Source: Atkinsonella hypoxylon
Taxonomy: Eukaryota; Ascomycota; Sordariomycetes; Hypocreales; Clavicipitaceae
Direction of reading: 5' to 3'
DNA: 64,000 nucleotides
NCBI GenBank assembly: GCA_000729835.1
Contig: JFHB01000124.1
Coordinates: 25,707-89,706, forward strand
The stretch's first letter is position 1; every line of letters begins with the position of its first letter. Made by a program: the position numbers and the translations under genes. Shown piece after piece: positions 23,453 through 33,046 of this stretch. Under the pieces are notes generated by a model. That model was not told the origin of the DNA. It made no database searches and worked only from the letters and a program-made list of their open reading frames with translations.

Positions 23453-24333
23453 TTAAACGTATCCCTTGCGGGCACCCTGGATTGTGCGTCGTTAGCTAAA
23501 GCCTAGGACTCAGTCTCTTGTACTAAGAGCGACCTACCTGGAAGAAGAAGCGGACAACAAAGACCTGCAAAGCACCCATACACACAATCAAGCCAATCTG
23601 GATCATGCTGAAATTGACGATTCGCTTCTCAGTGCTATTGACCGTGGAGAAGTTGCGGTTCTCGCGCGTGCGGAAGTACTTTTGGTTTCGCGAAATGGTT
23701 GACAGTTGGCTGGAAATCTTGATGAGGGAGTCTTCAAGCTCGGATGTCTGCTCGGGACTGGTACCTTGCTTAGAAGGTAATTGCGCAGTTCGGATCTCGT
23801 TTTCAACCTGCTTGTCGTTAGTCTCATGGTTCACGCCACCAAATCCGGCCCAAGGTTACGACGAACCGAAATCTCAAAGTCGACAAATTTCTCAGCGAAT
23901 GTGCTCATCTCGTTGTTGAAGCAGAAAGAGTATTCTCCAGCATGTTGTGCAGTGAAAACAAAATCACCTTGGCGCTCCTTTTCCCCCTGCAAGATGACTT
24001 TGCCGTTGGGTCCCTCGACGAGGTAGTCTACATCGAATGAACCGCCGGATTGGACCTGCACGATAGCTTCAAGTCAGCAACGGCCCCGGGCCAGTTTGGA
24101 GAGTCTGTGTGCGTGCGTGCGTGCGTGCGTGTGTGTGTGTGTGTGTGTGTGTAGATTCAAGATGCGGCATTTGTTCGTACAGCGAAGTAGAATGCAACTT
24201 TCTCATCGTCCTTCTTGGTGTCGACATAGAAACAGGCCTTCTCGTGAGCATCAAGCTTGTAGGTCAAGGCCGTCGCAGTAACATCAGTCACCAAGCAGGC
24301 AACCAAGCCTGCAGCTACTGTGGTTAGCCTCAT
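23453..24333 (-). CDS. p24/emp24-family COPII cargo receptor (Erp type)
   Basis: Proposed CDS is complement(join(23453..23476,23538..23807,23867..24055,24181..24333)), 211 residues, all phase 0. It has a signal peptide (MRLTTVAAGLVACLVTDVTA) and a GOLD domain with two Cys (EKACFYVD and YSFCFNN), as in all p24 proteins. The linking strand is DFEIS-VENEIRTAQLPSKQ, then a coiled coil (EQTSELEDSLIKISSQLSTI), one C-terminal helix (FSMIQIGLIVCMGALQVFVV) and the short tail RFFFQGARKGYV. The tail carries the FF-type COPII signal, and its last residues come from a 24-nt exon. p24 proteins cycle between ER and Golgi and sort GPI-anchored and other cargo. The second intron uses a GTTCGT donor. Intron 1 carries a TG microsatellite. 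The subclass (Erp2/3/4) is not settled. Confidence 0.88.
24107..24152. repeat. (TGCG/TG)n microsatellite in p24 intron 1
   Basis: Alternating GTGC then GT repeats over about 45 bp inside the intron at 24056-24180, between GTACGA donor and CGTGCAG acceptor on the minus strand. On the transcript it is a CA/ACGC tract placed between the donor and the likely branch region. Confidence 0.9.
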
Positions 24334-24851
24334 TTTGGCGGTGCTTGGATCCGGACTGATCGCGTGCAACGAGGGTTGGCAAGTCGAATCGTAGCAACAG
24401 AGTTCCCGTCTTTTGTGCACCGTGGCTCGTTCCTAGCTTGGAATGCCTGTCGGCGGCACCACACACAGTAGATTGCTGCCAAAGGGGGCCCAAAGGGACC
24501 ACGCTTCCCGCTCGGCGCCGGATTTTCGCACCAACCGACCTTTGCCGCTATTTATGAAGCCTAGCCATCTTTGGTCCCACCAGTTGCATCCTCCTAATTT
24601 GGCTCGCCTATCAATTACATGACGTGCCAGATTCCGTACTCCGTACGCACCCCTCGACCACCAATCTTGCCCCCCTTCTTCATCTTGCATGGCGCCCCGT
24701 CGTGATGCGTTCTGACGTACTCCATCCGTTTCAGTACCTTTCCTGATTGCCCTGGCCTCGCCATGACATTTTCATTATTCTAGCTCGTCAGCATACTAAA
24801 AATACACTTCGTCATCTCTCTCTTAGCTGCTCCTATCTTGCGCCTTGCACA
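24334..24851. promoter_or_regulatory. Divergent promoter region between p24 and PhoD-like genes
   Basis: About 518 bp separate the two start codons. It contains TACTCCGTA at 24637-24645 and a TGACGTAC near 24714. No gene is supported. Confidence 0.45.
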
Positions 24852-26883
24852 ATGTCGCTGCAAGCAAAAGTCGCCAAGGTGACCTCGGTCGCCTTGCGAA
24901 TATCTGCAATCTTATTCTTCAGATTTGTGAGTATTGCCAACTAGTGTGCGTATTTCAAAATCGGTGTCGACTAACCTCACTTCAAAGTTTCCCGTATGAT
25001 GCTCAATCGGCCACTCCCTTATCCATGCGCTCACCATTTACAGGCACACTTCCCCTCAATCACTTTTGCGCTCTTCGCCATCTATCTCCCAGCCTTCATC
25101 GCAAGCTCCCTCGCTGGAACTGAGGTCAAGGTGCTCGACGACAAAGTTGATATAACAGTCAAGCAGACGGCCGTCACTCCCGAAACTCCGCTTCTTACAG
25201 AAAATGGCCACGCAGCTGAGCCTGAGATCGTGGCCGAAGAGATCGACGTCGAAGAAAATATCATAATCGGGGAGAAACATGAGCGCCCATGGAAGGTTTT
25301 ACTCTACGGGGCTCCAAGTACCGCGCGACCAATACTGTCCTTGCTAACTCTCTTGATCAACATTACTTTGGTTGGATTAACCGCCGATGCGCTTTATCGT
25401 GCACGATGGTACTACAAGGCCGAGGATTTGTCTTTTGTTCGCCTTGGATATGTCTCTCCGAATGAAGCTCGTTTTCTCATTCGCGAGCCAGATCAAACAC
25501 AGTTGCCGGTGACGCTGCAGATTCGCGTTCAAGGAACAGAGCCGCTGTTTGAGGATGCTGCCTGGCACATGGCCGCTGACGTCAAGTCGACAACTCAGGA
25601 GACAGACTTTACAAGTGCACTTACTGTACCGTTGAGATATGCCGACCAGCGTTGGTATGAGTGGAAGACGTCTAATAACCACACCGGTGCTTTTCTTACC
25701 CCTCCTAAACCCGGCAGCATGCCCACGGTTAATGATGGCAAGTTTACATTTCTTTCAACATCCTGCATTTTGCCACGGTTCCCGTACAATCCATTGGACC
25801 ATGCCCTCGCAATTCCCGGCCTCCGTCATTTAGCCAAAAAACTTCCCGATTTAGGCGCCCAGTTTATGCTGTTCTTGGGCGATTTTATCTACGTCGATGT
25901 TCCGAAGCGCTTCGGAAAATCCACCGAGGAATATCGCATGCAGTATCGGCAAGTGTATGCATCTCCTGATTGGCCTGCCGTGTCCCAGAATTTGAGCTGG
26001 ATTCACGTTCTGGATGATCACGAAATTTCCAATGACTGGTCCTCTAACAGCACAGGTGTATACAACACTGCTGTTGGTCCCTGGCACACCTATCAGGCTA
26101 GCGTGAATCCACCTACTGCTGTCATGGCCGGAACGAGAAGTCAAAGACGTAAGGATGCCACCTGGTACGAATTTATACAGGGCCCAGCCAGCTTTTTCTT
26201 GCTGGACACCAGGAGTTACCGGTCCAGCAATAACAAACCTTTCGACGAAGAACACAAGACTATGCTAGGGCCCGATCAATTAGCGGATTTCTTGGCTTGG
26301 TTAGCCCGGCCCGAGCCCAAGGGCGTTAAGTGGAAGTTTGTGGCCTCGTCTGTTCCGTTCACCAAGAACTGGCCTGTGAACGTCAAGGACACTTGGGGTG
26401 GCTTTCTGATGGAGAGGAAGAAGATTCTTGAGGGCATGTGGGATGCTGGTGCTCGTGGCAACACCGTCGTCATTCTCTCTGGAGATCGTCATGAATTTGC
26501 AGCTACGAAATTTCCGCCGCCTCTTGGGTCTAGATGGTCTGAATCAGCGACCGCCTACGAATTCTCCACCAGCCCATTGAACCAGTTCGCATCTCCAATC
26601 CCTACGTACAAGCAGACGGATGAAGAAGATGTCGAGTTAAGGTAAGTTGCAAAAAAAGAGTCGAAATCATCGTAGAATGTACACTAAAAACAGTATCAGA
26701 TACATACCATCTGGAAGGTCCAAGTTTGGCTCTTTTACCATTGAAAATATTGACGGCGAAAGCACGTTGCAATATCATCTGTATATCGACGGGGTAGAGC
26801 GATGGAGCACGCAATTTACCCAGCCTGCTGTAGAGGAGGCCAGTGCTGCCGGGTCATTTTGGGATCGACTCAAATTCATGTAG
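24852..26883 (+). CDS. PhoD-like metallophosphatase, membrane-anchored
   Basis: Proposed CDS is join(24852..24926,25044..26641,26700..26883), 618 residues; junctions keep frame (phase 0, then 2). The N-terminus has hydrophobic segments (VALRISAILFFRF-AHFPSITFALFAIYLPAFI, and ARPILSLLTLLINITLVGLTAD near residue 130), so the enzyme is membrane-bound with its domain on the far side. The PhoD metallophosphatase motifs appear in order: FTFLSTSCILPRFPYNP, FMLFLGDFIYVDVP, WIHVLDDHEISNDW, and VVILSGDRHEFAAT. These supply the Asp/His/Asn ligands of the binuclear metal site. Bacterial PhoD is a phosphodiesterase/alkaline phosphatase; the substrate of the long fungal membrane form is not established. 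It is divergent from the p24 gene. Confidence 0.85.
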
Positions 26884-27424
26884 AGGCGACATGAGCAAAC
26901 GGGTGCTCAGGGCGTCGGTTTGGTTTTATGGTATTTGGCAAGGCGGTCGGGTGCAAAAGAAGTTGGTGTATTTTTGTGTTCCAGCGTGATACCCTTTCAT
27001 TTCTTTCGTGCAAAGACAGGTGGCACTTCGTGGGCACTTCGTGGCTCGTATATTTCAATACTCCCTTAATCCATCAGCACCATGTGCCCTGCTTTCAGTT
27101 GCTAAATTTTAGCCCACATTTAGTAGAAGCGGCCAAGAAAGAACACATCCATGCGTCGCTAGCATTCAAGCATGATACTATACAACGAATGGGAAGTAAG
27201 GATGGTTTGGTGTTTCAGTTTGCGGGGCACTCGTTGGCTCCACCTCTCTAAGGCTTTCTTAATAGAAATTAGACACACCGCCTACCCAAGGCCCTTCAAT
27301 CGAAGAAAACTTACACGGCAGAATTCCAAGACTTTCCCGTGTTGTGTAAAGCAGTGTGCCGGCCAATACCGACAACTGGAAGCCAAACAAAGATATCCAG
27401 CTATTTGCAGCGCGTTAAATCAGA
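26884..27424. promoter_or_regulatory. Interval upstream of RRP15
   Basis: About 540 bp in tandem orientation between the PhoD-like stop and the RRP15 start. It should contain the 3' UTR of the former and the promoter of the latter. Short overlapping frames here have no family features. Confidence 0.4.
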
Positions 27425-28345
27425 ATGGCAGGCCATAAAAAACGTGCATTTAACGCCAAACAGCAGAGACCGTGGAAAAAGCAAAAGCGACAACAACAAT
27501 ATAACAGCGACTCCAGTAGCGACGACGATCAGCAGGAGAGTTTCAACGCCGTCAACTTGCTCGATTCCGACGATGACGTGCACAACGCCACAGCTCAAGA
27601 TGCTGTCGAGCTTGACAACCCTAGTAACGACTCATCGAGCTCGGAAGATGAACGTCCTGCCTTGAAGAAGACCAAGCAGCCCAGGTCGGATCCTGCCGCA
27701 GCATCAGATAACGACGAAGAGCAAAACAGTCCTGATAATGACGATGACGACAATGACAACAACGACGACGAAGAGGATTCAGAGATCGACGACTATGACA
27801 TAGACTCGGATAATGATACGCGCAAGGCTAAGTCGAAGAGAAACGACCCCACCGCATTCGCCACGTCCATCTCCAAAATCCTCTCCACCAAGCTATCTAC
27901 CTCAAAACGCTCCGACCCGGTCTTGTCACGGAGTGCCGCCGCGCACGAAGCATCCAAAGCAGCCGTCGACAGCGCCCTTGAAGCCAAAGCCAGAAAACAT
28001 CTCAAAGACCAGAAGAAAAAAGCGCTCGAGAAGGGACGCATCAGAGATGTACTGGTCGCCACCCGTGACGACACTACCGACGAGCCCCAGGAGTCAACGG
28101 CACAGACTCTCGAGACGGAGAGGAAATTGCGAAAAGTTGCGCAGAGAGGTGTGGTCAAGTTGTTTAATGCGGTGAGAGCGGCGCAGGTCAAGGCTTTGGA
28201 GGCGGAAAAGGAAGCTAGGAGAGATGGGACAATTGGCATGAATAATCGTGAGGCCAAGGTGAATGAACTGAGTAAGAAGGGATTTCTGGACTTGATAGCT
28301 TCGGGTGGCGGAGGCCTGAAAAAGGGTGGCTTGGAGGAGGCGTAG
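27425..28345 (+). CDS. RRP15: Ribosomal RNA-processing protein 15
   Basis: Intronless, 306 residues from the ATG at 27425. The N-terminal 130 residues are basic, then very acidic and disordered (EQNSPDNDDDDNDNNDDEED), typical of nucleolar factors. The Rrp15p domain follows: NDPTAFATSISKILSTKLST, SDPVLSRSAAAHEASKAA, EAKARKHLKDQKKKALEKGR, and a C-terminal half with ERKLRKVAQRGVVKLFNAVRA and NELSKKGFLDLIASG. All are hallmark segments of the family. Rrp15 is a pre-60S factor needed for ITS1 processing and 25S/5.8S rRNA maturation. Length fits. The gene converges on the ferredoxin gene, about 350 bp apart. Confidence 0.92.
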   Translation: MAGHKKRAFNAKQQRPWKKQKRQQQYNSDSSSDDDQQESFNAVNLLDSDDDVHNATAQDAVELDNPSNDSSSSEDERPALKKTKQPRSDPAAASDNDEEQNSPDNDDDDNDNNDDEEDSEIDDYDIDSDNDTRKAKSKRNDPTAFATSISKILSTKLSTSKRSDPVLSRSAAAHEASKAAVDSALEAKARKHLKDQKKKALEKGRIRDVLVATRDDTTDEPQESTAQTLETERKLRKVAQRGVVKLFNAVRAAQVKALEAEKEARRDGTIGMNNREAKVNELSKKGFLDLIASGGGGLKKGGLEEA

Positions 28346-28697
28346 CGTAATGAACGGTCGGCATTCTCAATTTTGAATTGCAACTCTGAGTGGTTTTCAT
28401 AAGAGGGGTGTATATAGAAGGTATATATGTATGTATATAGAACCCTTTTCGGCTTGGAAATGCAAATCATAGATGCCCTCTTTCATGAAAGGATGCTGGG
28501 TACGCCGCAACTCTCTTACTGTTACAAGTCTTCTCCCCCTTTCCTACCGCCATCTCGGTCCCGGAGTATCCTTTTCTATTCTATCCTACATATTGTTTAG
28601 GAAAGACAGCCACACTGGCATTGGCGTATTCAACAGACTGTTTTGTTACATCTTGCCTGTCCCGGACAGTACCTAGTACATCCGTCCGAATAGTCCC
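28346..28697. other. Convergent 3' interval of RRP15 and YAH1
   Basis: About 350 bp between opposing stop codons, with a short TATATGTATGTATATAG tract at about 28421-28440. No gene is supported. Confidence 0.5.
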
Positions 28698-29335
28698 TCA
28701 CTGAAAATCACTGGCCTGCAGATTCCGCGTCATTGATGGCAACTTGACCACCAGACCATCAAGCTCCTTGGTCATCTTCACCTGGCACCCAAGTCTGCTC
28801 GTCTCGGTGAGGCCAAAGGCCAGGTCTAACATGTCGTTTTCGTCGTCCTCGGGCTCGGGCATCTTATCGTAGTATTCTTCGTCGGCGACAATGACATGGC
28901 AGGTAGAGCATGCGCAAGATCCCCCACAGGCCCCCTCCATTTCGAGGTCATTCGCTTGAGCAATGTCTAGCAGGTTATCGCCCGCTGAGACTGCGAATTT
29001 GTGCTCCTGGCCGTCCTTTTCCACGAACGTGACGTACAGTCTATGGAAACGTCAGTGGCCGGGCGAGAAATTCAGCCCTGTGATGCGGTCCGGACTTACT
29101 CTTCGCCTGGCTTGGGGGGATCGACGTGGCCGTGGTGTGTAGGGGGAGTGGTGGAAAAGGATCGCTGGGAGATTGTGGATAGACAATGCGCCGCGGGTGC
29201 GACTGTGCGGGCCTGACGGCATGTTTTGACTGCGAAAGAGGTCGTTCGAGCTGGACGAGTTTGTTGCGCGCGTCGGCAGAATTCTGTGGGCAATGCTGCG
29301 AGGCGCGATACGATGGTCCTTGAGGCAGACGGCAT
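28698..29335 (-). CDS. YAH1: Mitochondrial adrenodoxin-type [2Fe-2S] ferredoxin
   Basis: Proposed CDS is complement(join(28698..29040,29100..29335)), 192 residues. The first about 70 residues are basic, Ser/Ala/Arg-rich and free of acids (MPSASRTIVSRLAALP...), a matrix presequence. The ferredoxin domain contains LYVTFVEKDGQEHKFAVSAG, LDIAQANDLEMEGACGGS and the cluster ligands: Cys in GACGGSCACSTCH (C-x5-C-x2-C) and the fourth in RLGCQVKM. The acidic helix PEPEDDENDMLDLA is the adrenodoxin partner-binding site. It passes electrons from ferredoxin reductase to Fe-S cluster assembly and to heme A and related mono-oxygenase steps in the matrix. The 59-bp intron (GTAAGT, CCATAG) restores frame. 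No fusion to COX15, as in some fungi, is present. Confidence 0.92.
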
Positions 29336-29867
29336 GGTTTCGAAAGTGGTTGACGAGTGGATTCAGTACGACTCCGATTCGACGGGACGCCGCGCGAGAT
29401 CACGCTCCTTTCTGGCCGTCTCCCTGATGACACCGCAAGATTTTTTCAAAGGAAACGAGTGCAAGTTCCAATTGAGTAAATTGGCGACCTCGTACCTCCG
29501 AGCAGAGAGGGAAAAGCGGCTTGGAAATGCAGCTCTGATAAGTGGCGGCGGTTAGCAGCGCTCGGTCCACCGGGCGGGCAGCATAGCGGACAGCAGGGCA
29601 GCGCATGTTACTCCGAGACAAAACCCCCAAGGAGAGCACCGCCCCGCAGTCGGGGCCCGGGAAAATGCATTCGCCGCGACCCGCCGCCATCCCCATCATC
29701 ATCATCATCCGAACTTACATTCTCCCAGCCACAAAGACGCCGATGGTTTCATTTTCTGATTCAGAGAGCTAAACCTGCAGCAACGCTCTAATCTCCCGCC
29801 ATATGCACGGAACAACAAGCCAGCAAATGCTCCTCCTCCTGCCCATCCTCCTCTCGCATCATCGGCC
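29336..29867. promoter_or_regulatory. Divergent promoter region of YAH1 and UGO1
   Basis: About 530 bp between two start codons of mitochondrial-protein genes on opposite strands. A (CAT)n tract lies near 29692-29708. No specific binding site can be named with confidence. Confidence 0.45.
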
Positions 29868-31500
29868 ATGAGCACGCACAGAGAGGCCGTGAATCCCCTG
29901 CGACCCTACTACAGGGCACCCGTCATCGGCGAGACGGCGGATCCTGTAACGGAAGCAGGCGCAAGTCGTTACAAAGGGGGAAATGCGAGCGTCGGTGGCG
30001 GCGCTCGCTATGCGTCCAAGGCGCGCGACGTGCTTGCCGACATCGACTACAGAGGTTATCTTGACGACTCGTCGCCTCCGGTGATGCACAATGTCAAGGA
30101 GTTGGTGGATGAATTAATCTGGAAGTATACTTCGGTGTTGATGGCGCAGCCGTTCGAGGTGGCCAAGACGATCTTGCAGGCTCGCGACCAAGACGAGAAT
30201 GCTGCACTCGTTGCTGCGGATCCAGAAGCACTGCAGCGGCAAAAAGGTCGGCCAGGCTCGATATACGACGTGAGTACATGTTGAATTTTGTTTGTGCCTG
30301 GTGCACAGACTGTGGAGGAACAGCAACTAATTGGCCAACTTTGTCATTCAGTACCACGACTCTGATTCAGAGGATGAAGAGGCATTATATTTTACATCGA
30401 ACGTTCCTGGCACGCCGACGTCGTCATATCATAAAAGTCTCAGACACCATCGTCCACAGTCACCGTTAGAGTCACCGCAAGTTATTACCAAGAAGGCCGT
30501 GATTCCCGAGCACTACATCAACCTTTGTCGACCAGACTCTGTCCTCGACGTTATCAGTCAACTTTGGCAGAAGGACGGCGCCTGGGGTGTATGGAAAGGT
30601 GCAAATGCAACATTCCTATATACTGTTCTGCAGTCACTGTTGGAAAATTGGGGAAGGAGCTTTCTGGGCGCCATTTTCAATGTCCCGGACCTAGGCGTCA
30701 AAGATGACATTGACCGACTGATTGATATTGCTTCACCGTATCCCTGGGCGTCTTTGTTTGTGGCAGCTGGTGCCGCCGTTGTTACCGGTGTACTTCTTTC
30801 GCCACTGGACCTCGTTCGTACACGGTATGTTGTGGCCGGCTGTTTTTTATTGGTGATCACATCGCTGGTGTCCTTTCGCCTGTCAGCTAACTTCTTCAGT
30901 CTAATCATGACGCCCATCTCCAAGGGCCAGCGCCGAACCCTTGCCATGCTGCGCGCGCTTCCTTCTTACCTCTGTCCGTCAGCAATCGCGCTTCCTACCA
31001 TTTTTAACTCGCTTGTACACCCCTTATTAACGCTCTCCACACCCCTCGTGCTTCGGACCCGGTTCATGATCGACAGCCAGGTGTCACCAATGACCTTCTC
31101 TATTGCCAAGTTCTTTGCTTCTTCTGCCGCAGTCCTCGTGAAGCTGCCATTGGAAACCGTACTTCGCCGTGGTCAAATGGCAGTCTTGTCCGGACCGGAT
31201 TATGTCCGAGCGTTGGGGGGCAAAGAGCAGAAGCTTGAGACAATTGTTCCAGTTGGCCGATATAACGGACTCATTGGCACAATGTACCACATCATAAAGG
31301 AAGAAGGCACGCGAGAGAATCCTGCCTCAGTCAAAGCCACGGGTAAAAAGGGCAAAGCCAAGACTCGATCAGTTCAACCTACGCATCTCAAGGGCCAGGG
31401 CCTGGACGGTCTCTGGCGAGGATGGAAAGTCAACTGGTGGGGCCTTGTTGGTCTCTGGGCTGCCGGCGTGGTAGGCAATGGAGGCGAAGGAGAGTTTTAG
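29868..31500 (+). CDS. UGO1: Mitochondrial outer-membrane fusion factor Ugo1
   Basis: Proposed CDS is join(29868..30269,30352..30824,30900..31500), 491 residues; junctions keep frame (phase 0, then 2), with a CTAAC branch site before the last acceptor. The N-terminal about 75 residues are cytosolic. After them come degenerate mitochondrial-carrier repeats: LMAQPFEVAKTILQARDQDE, an acidic insert (YHDSDSEDEEALYF), VWKGANATFLYTVLQSLLEN, SPLDLVRTRLIMTPISKGQR, and VLVKLPLETVLRRGQM followed by GLDGLWRGWKVNWW. The P-x-[DE]-x-[IVL]-[KR] signatures are only partly kept, as in Ugo1. It links the Fzo1 and Mgm1 fusion machines at the outer membrane. The alternative, a generic carrier protein, is less likely given the acidic insert and spacing. 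Confidence 0.85.
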
Positions 31501-31743
31501 ATTGGGACCTGTATTATTTGTACAATTATGGGAATTTTGGTTTGTTTCTTTGATTTCGCGCTGGAGGCAAACAAGCGCGTCGCTTTTTTTTTTTTTTTTT
31601 GATGCCGCATGGCGTTGCGTTCGGAATATATAATCTCCTCTGCTACGACTCTGATGATATCCACATTTACTACTTCATAGGATTACATTCCGATCTGATA
31701 ATACAAGCAATAATGTGCAGTCCCACCGTTGAAGTTGGGGTAA
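31501..31743. other. Interval before the truncated LPMO
   Basis: It contains 17 T at 31584-31600. I searched this stretch on the plus strand for an AA9 signal peptide and N-terminal His-Gly segment and found none. Confidence 0.5.
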
Positions 31744-32541
31744 ACTGAGTTAGATACGAGGGCTACGACAGTCCAGCCTGGGCTAACAATCCCAAATCCC
31801 CCTAGCGTCTTTGCCTGGAGCATCAAGCAGCAGGATCTCGGATTCGTCGAACCCAGGAGCTTTGGAGGCCCCGACATCATCTGCCACAAGGATGCCAAGA
31901 CGGCACAGTCTCACGTTGAAGTCGCTGCGGGAGATGTGCTTTCTCTGCTGTGGACGCCGTGGCCCGAGTCTCACCACGGCCCTGTCACCGATTATCTTGC
32001 CGGCTGCGATGGGCCTTGCGAGTCAGTCGACAAGACTCAGCTTGAAATTTTCAAAATTAACGGTGCTGGTCTCGTGAAGCAGATTCCTCAGACCTTTGGT
32101 GATGATATTATTATTGCCAACAACAATACCTGGCAGGTCCAGATTCCCGAGAAACTTGCCGCTGGCAACTATATGCTTCGTCACGAGCTCATTGCTCTAC
32201 ACAGTGCTGGTCAGCCCAACAGCGCCCAGGCATATCCCCAGTGCTTCAACCTGAAGGTTGCTGGGTCTGGTACGTCCAAGCCCGCAGGTGTCAAGGGCAC
32301 TGCTCTGTACAAGGCGGCCGATCCTGGGATTCTGGTCAACATCTACCAGTCTAGCCTCGACTATGTCGTTCCTGGCCCGATCTTGATCCCCGGTGTTTCT
32401 TCGTTCATCGCCCAGTCGCCCGTGATGGCCACTGCTACTTCTACCGCTACTCCTGGAGACGCTGATACACCAGCTGTGTCTGATACCTTCGTCACGTCTG
32501 GCACACCAACTGCCGGAATGATGGCGTTGATGTGCAAGTGA
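31744..32541 (+). pseudogene. 5'-truncated AA9 lytic polysaccharide monooxygenase
   Basis: An open frame without its own ATG begins after a TAA at 31741 and runs to 32541. From about 31789 it follows the AA9 (former GH61) fold closely: IPNPPSVFAWSIKQQDLG, GGPDIICHKDAKTAQSHVEV, AAGDVLSLLWTPWPESHHGPV with the second copper His, DYLAGCDGPCESVDK, and ANNNTWQVQIPEKLAAGNYM. It continues through LRHELIALHSAGQPNSAQAY and PQCFNLKV, supplying the Gln and axial Tyr. A Ser/Thr-rich tail follows. The part that should precede it, a signal peptide and the first about 40 mature residues starting with the copper-ligating His1, is not found upstream. Without His1 the copper brace cannot form, so the copy is most likely a pseudogene. 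A missed far-upstream exon is the alternative. Confidence 0.75.
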
Positions 32542-33046
32542 CTTACAACAAGGGGTCATTAACTGCAAATTGTACATCATAGTATAGCCCAATTTGAGAG
32601 GGATTTTCCCCGGCACATTGTAAGTATTGTACGCAGTGTACAAATTCGTTTCTCGATTGTCCTTTGGAGACTTCCTACAGGGTATGAGGTTTTCGAGTAT
32701 GAAACCGGGTCGGAGGTCACTTCTGCTTTGACAAGATCCATCATCACGTGGGTCCGTCGTAATTGACTACCTACGCAAACATCCCGCAACAATGCTTGAT
32801 CTTCTTTCAACTACTTTCACCTCTTTGTGACCCACGCGTCTAGCTTCTTTTGCCATCTTTTGGACCTTTGCAGGTCTGCAAAAACCAGCGTACCTTGTTT
32901 GCGCCTGGGACACGAAATGCCAACCTTTGCATAATTTAACGGGGACTTCTTCCATCCGCCCTGCTTTTTGCCCTTCGGGCTTCGGGTCTGCCTTCAGGGC
33001 CTCGAAAGCTGTTTACCCATTCGCATTCGCATTTCGCTGACGAAAC
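32542..33046. promoter_or_regulatory. Upstream region of the SHG1-domain gene
   Basis: About 500 bp; no gene. It should hold the promoter of the gene starting at 33047. A GGCTTCGGG direct duplication lies near 32970-32990. Confidence 0.4.

Noticed and set aside
31683..31898. 71-residue minus-strand frame over the LPMO 5' end
   Set aside because: Its first part is antisense to the LPMO domain; the remaining 28 residues are unrecognised and lack an ATG-led exon.
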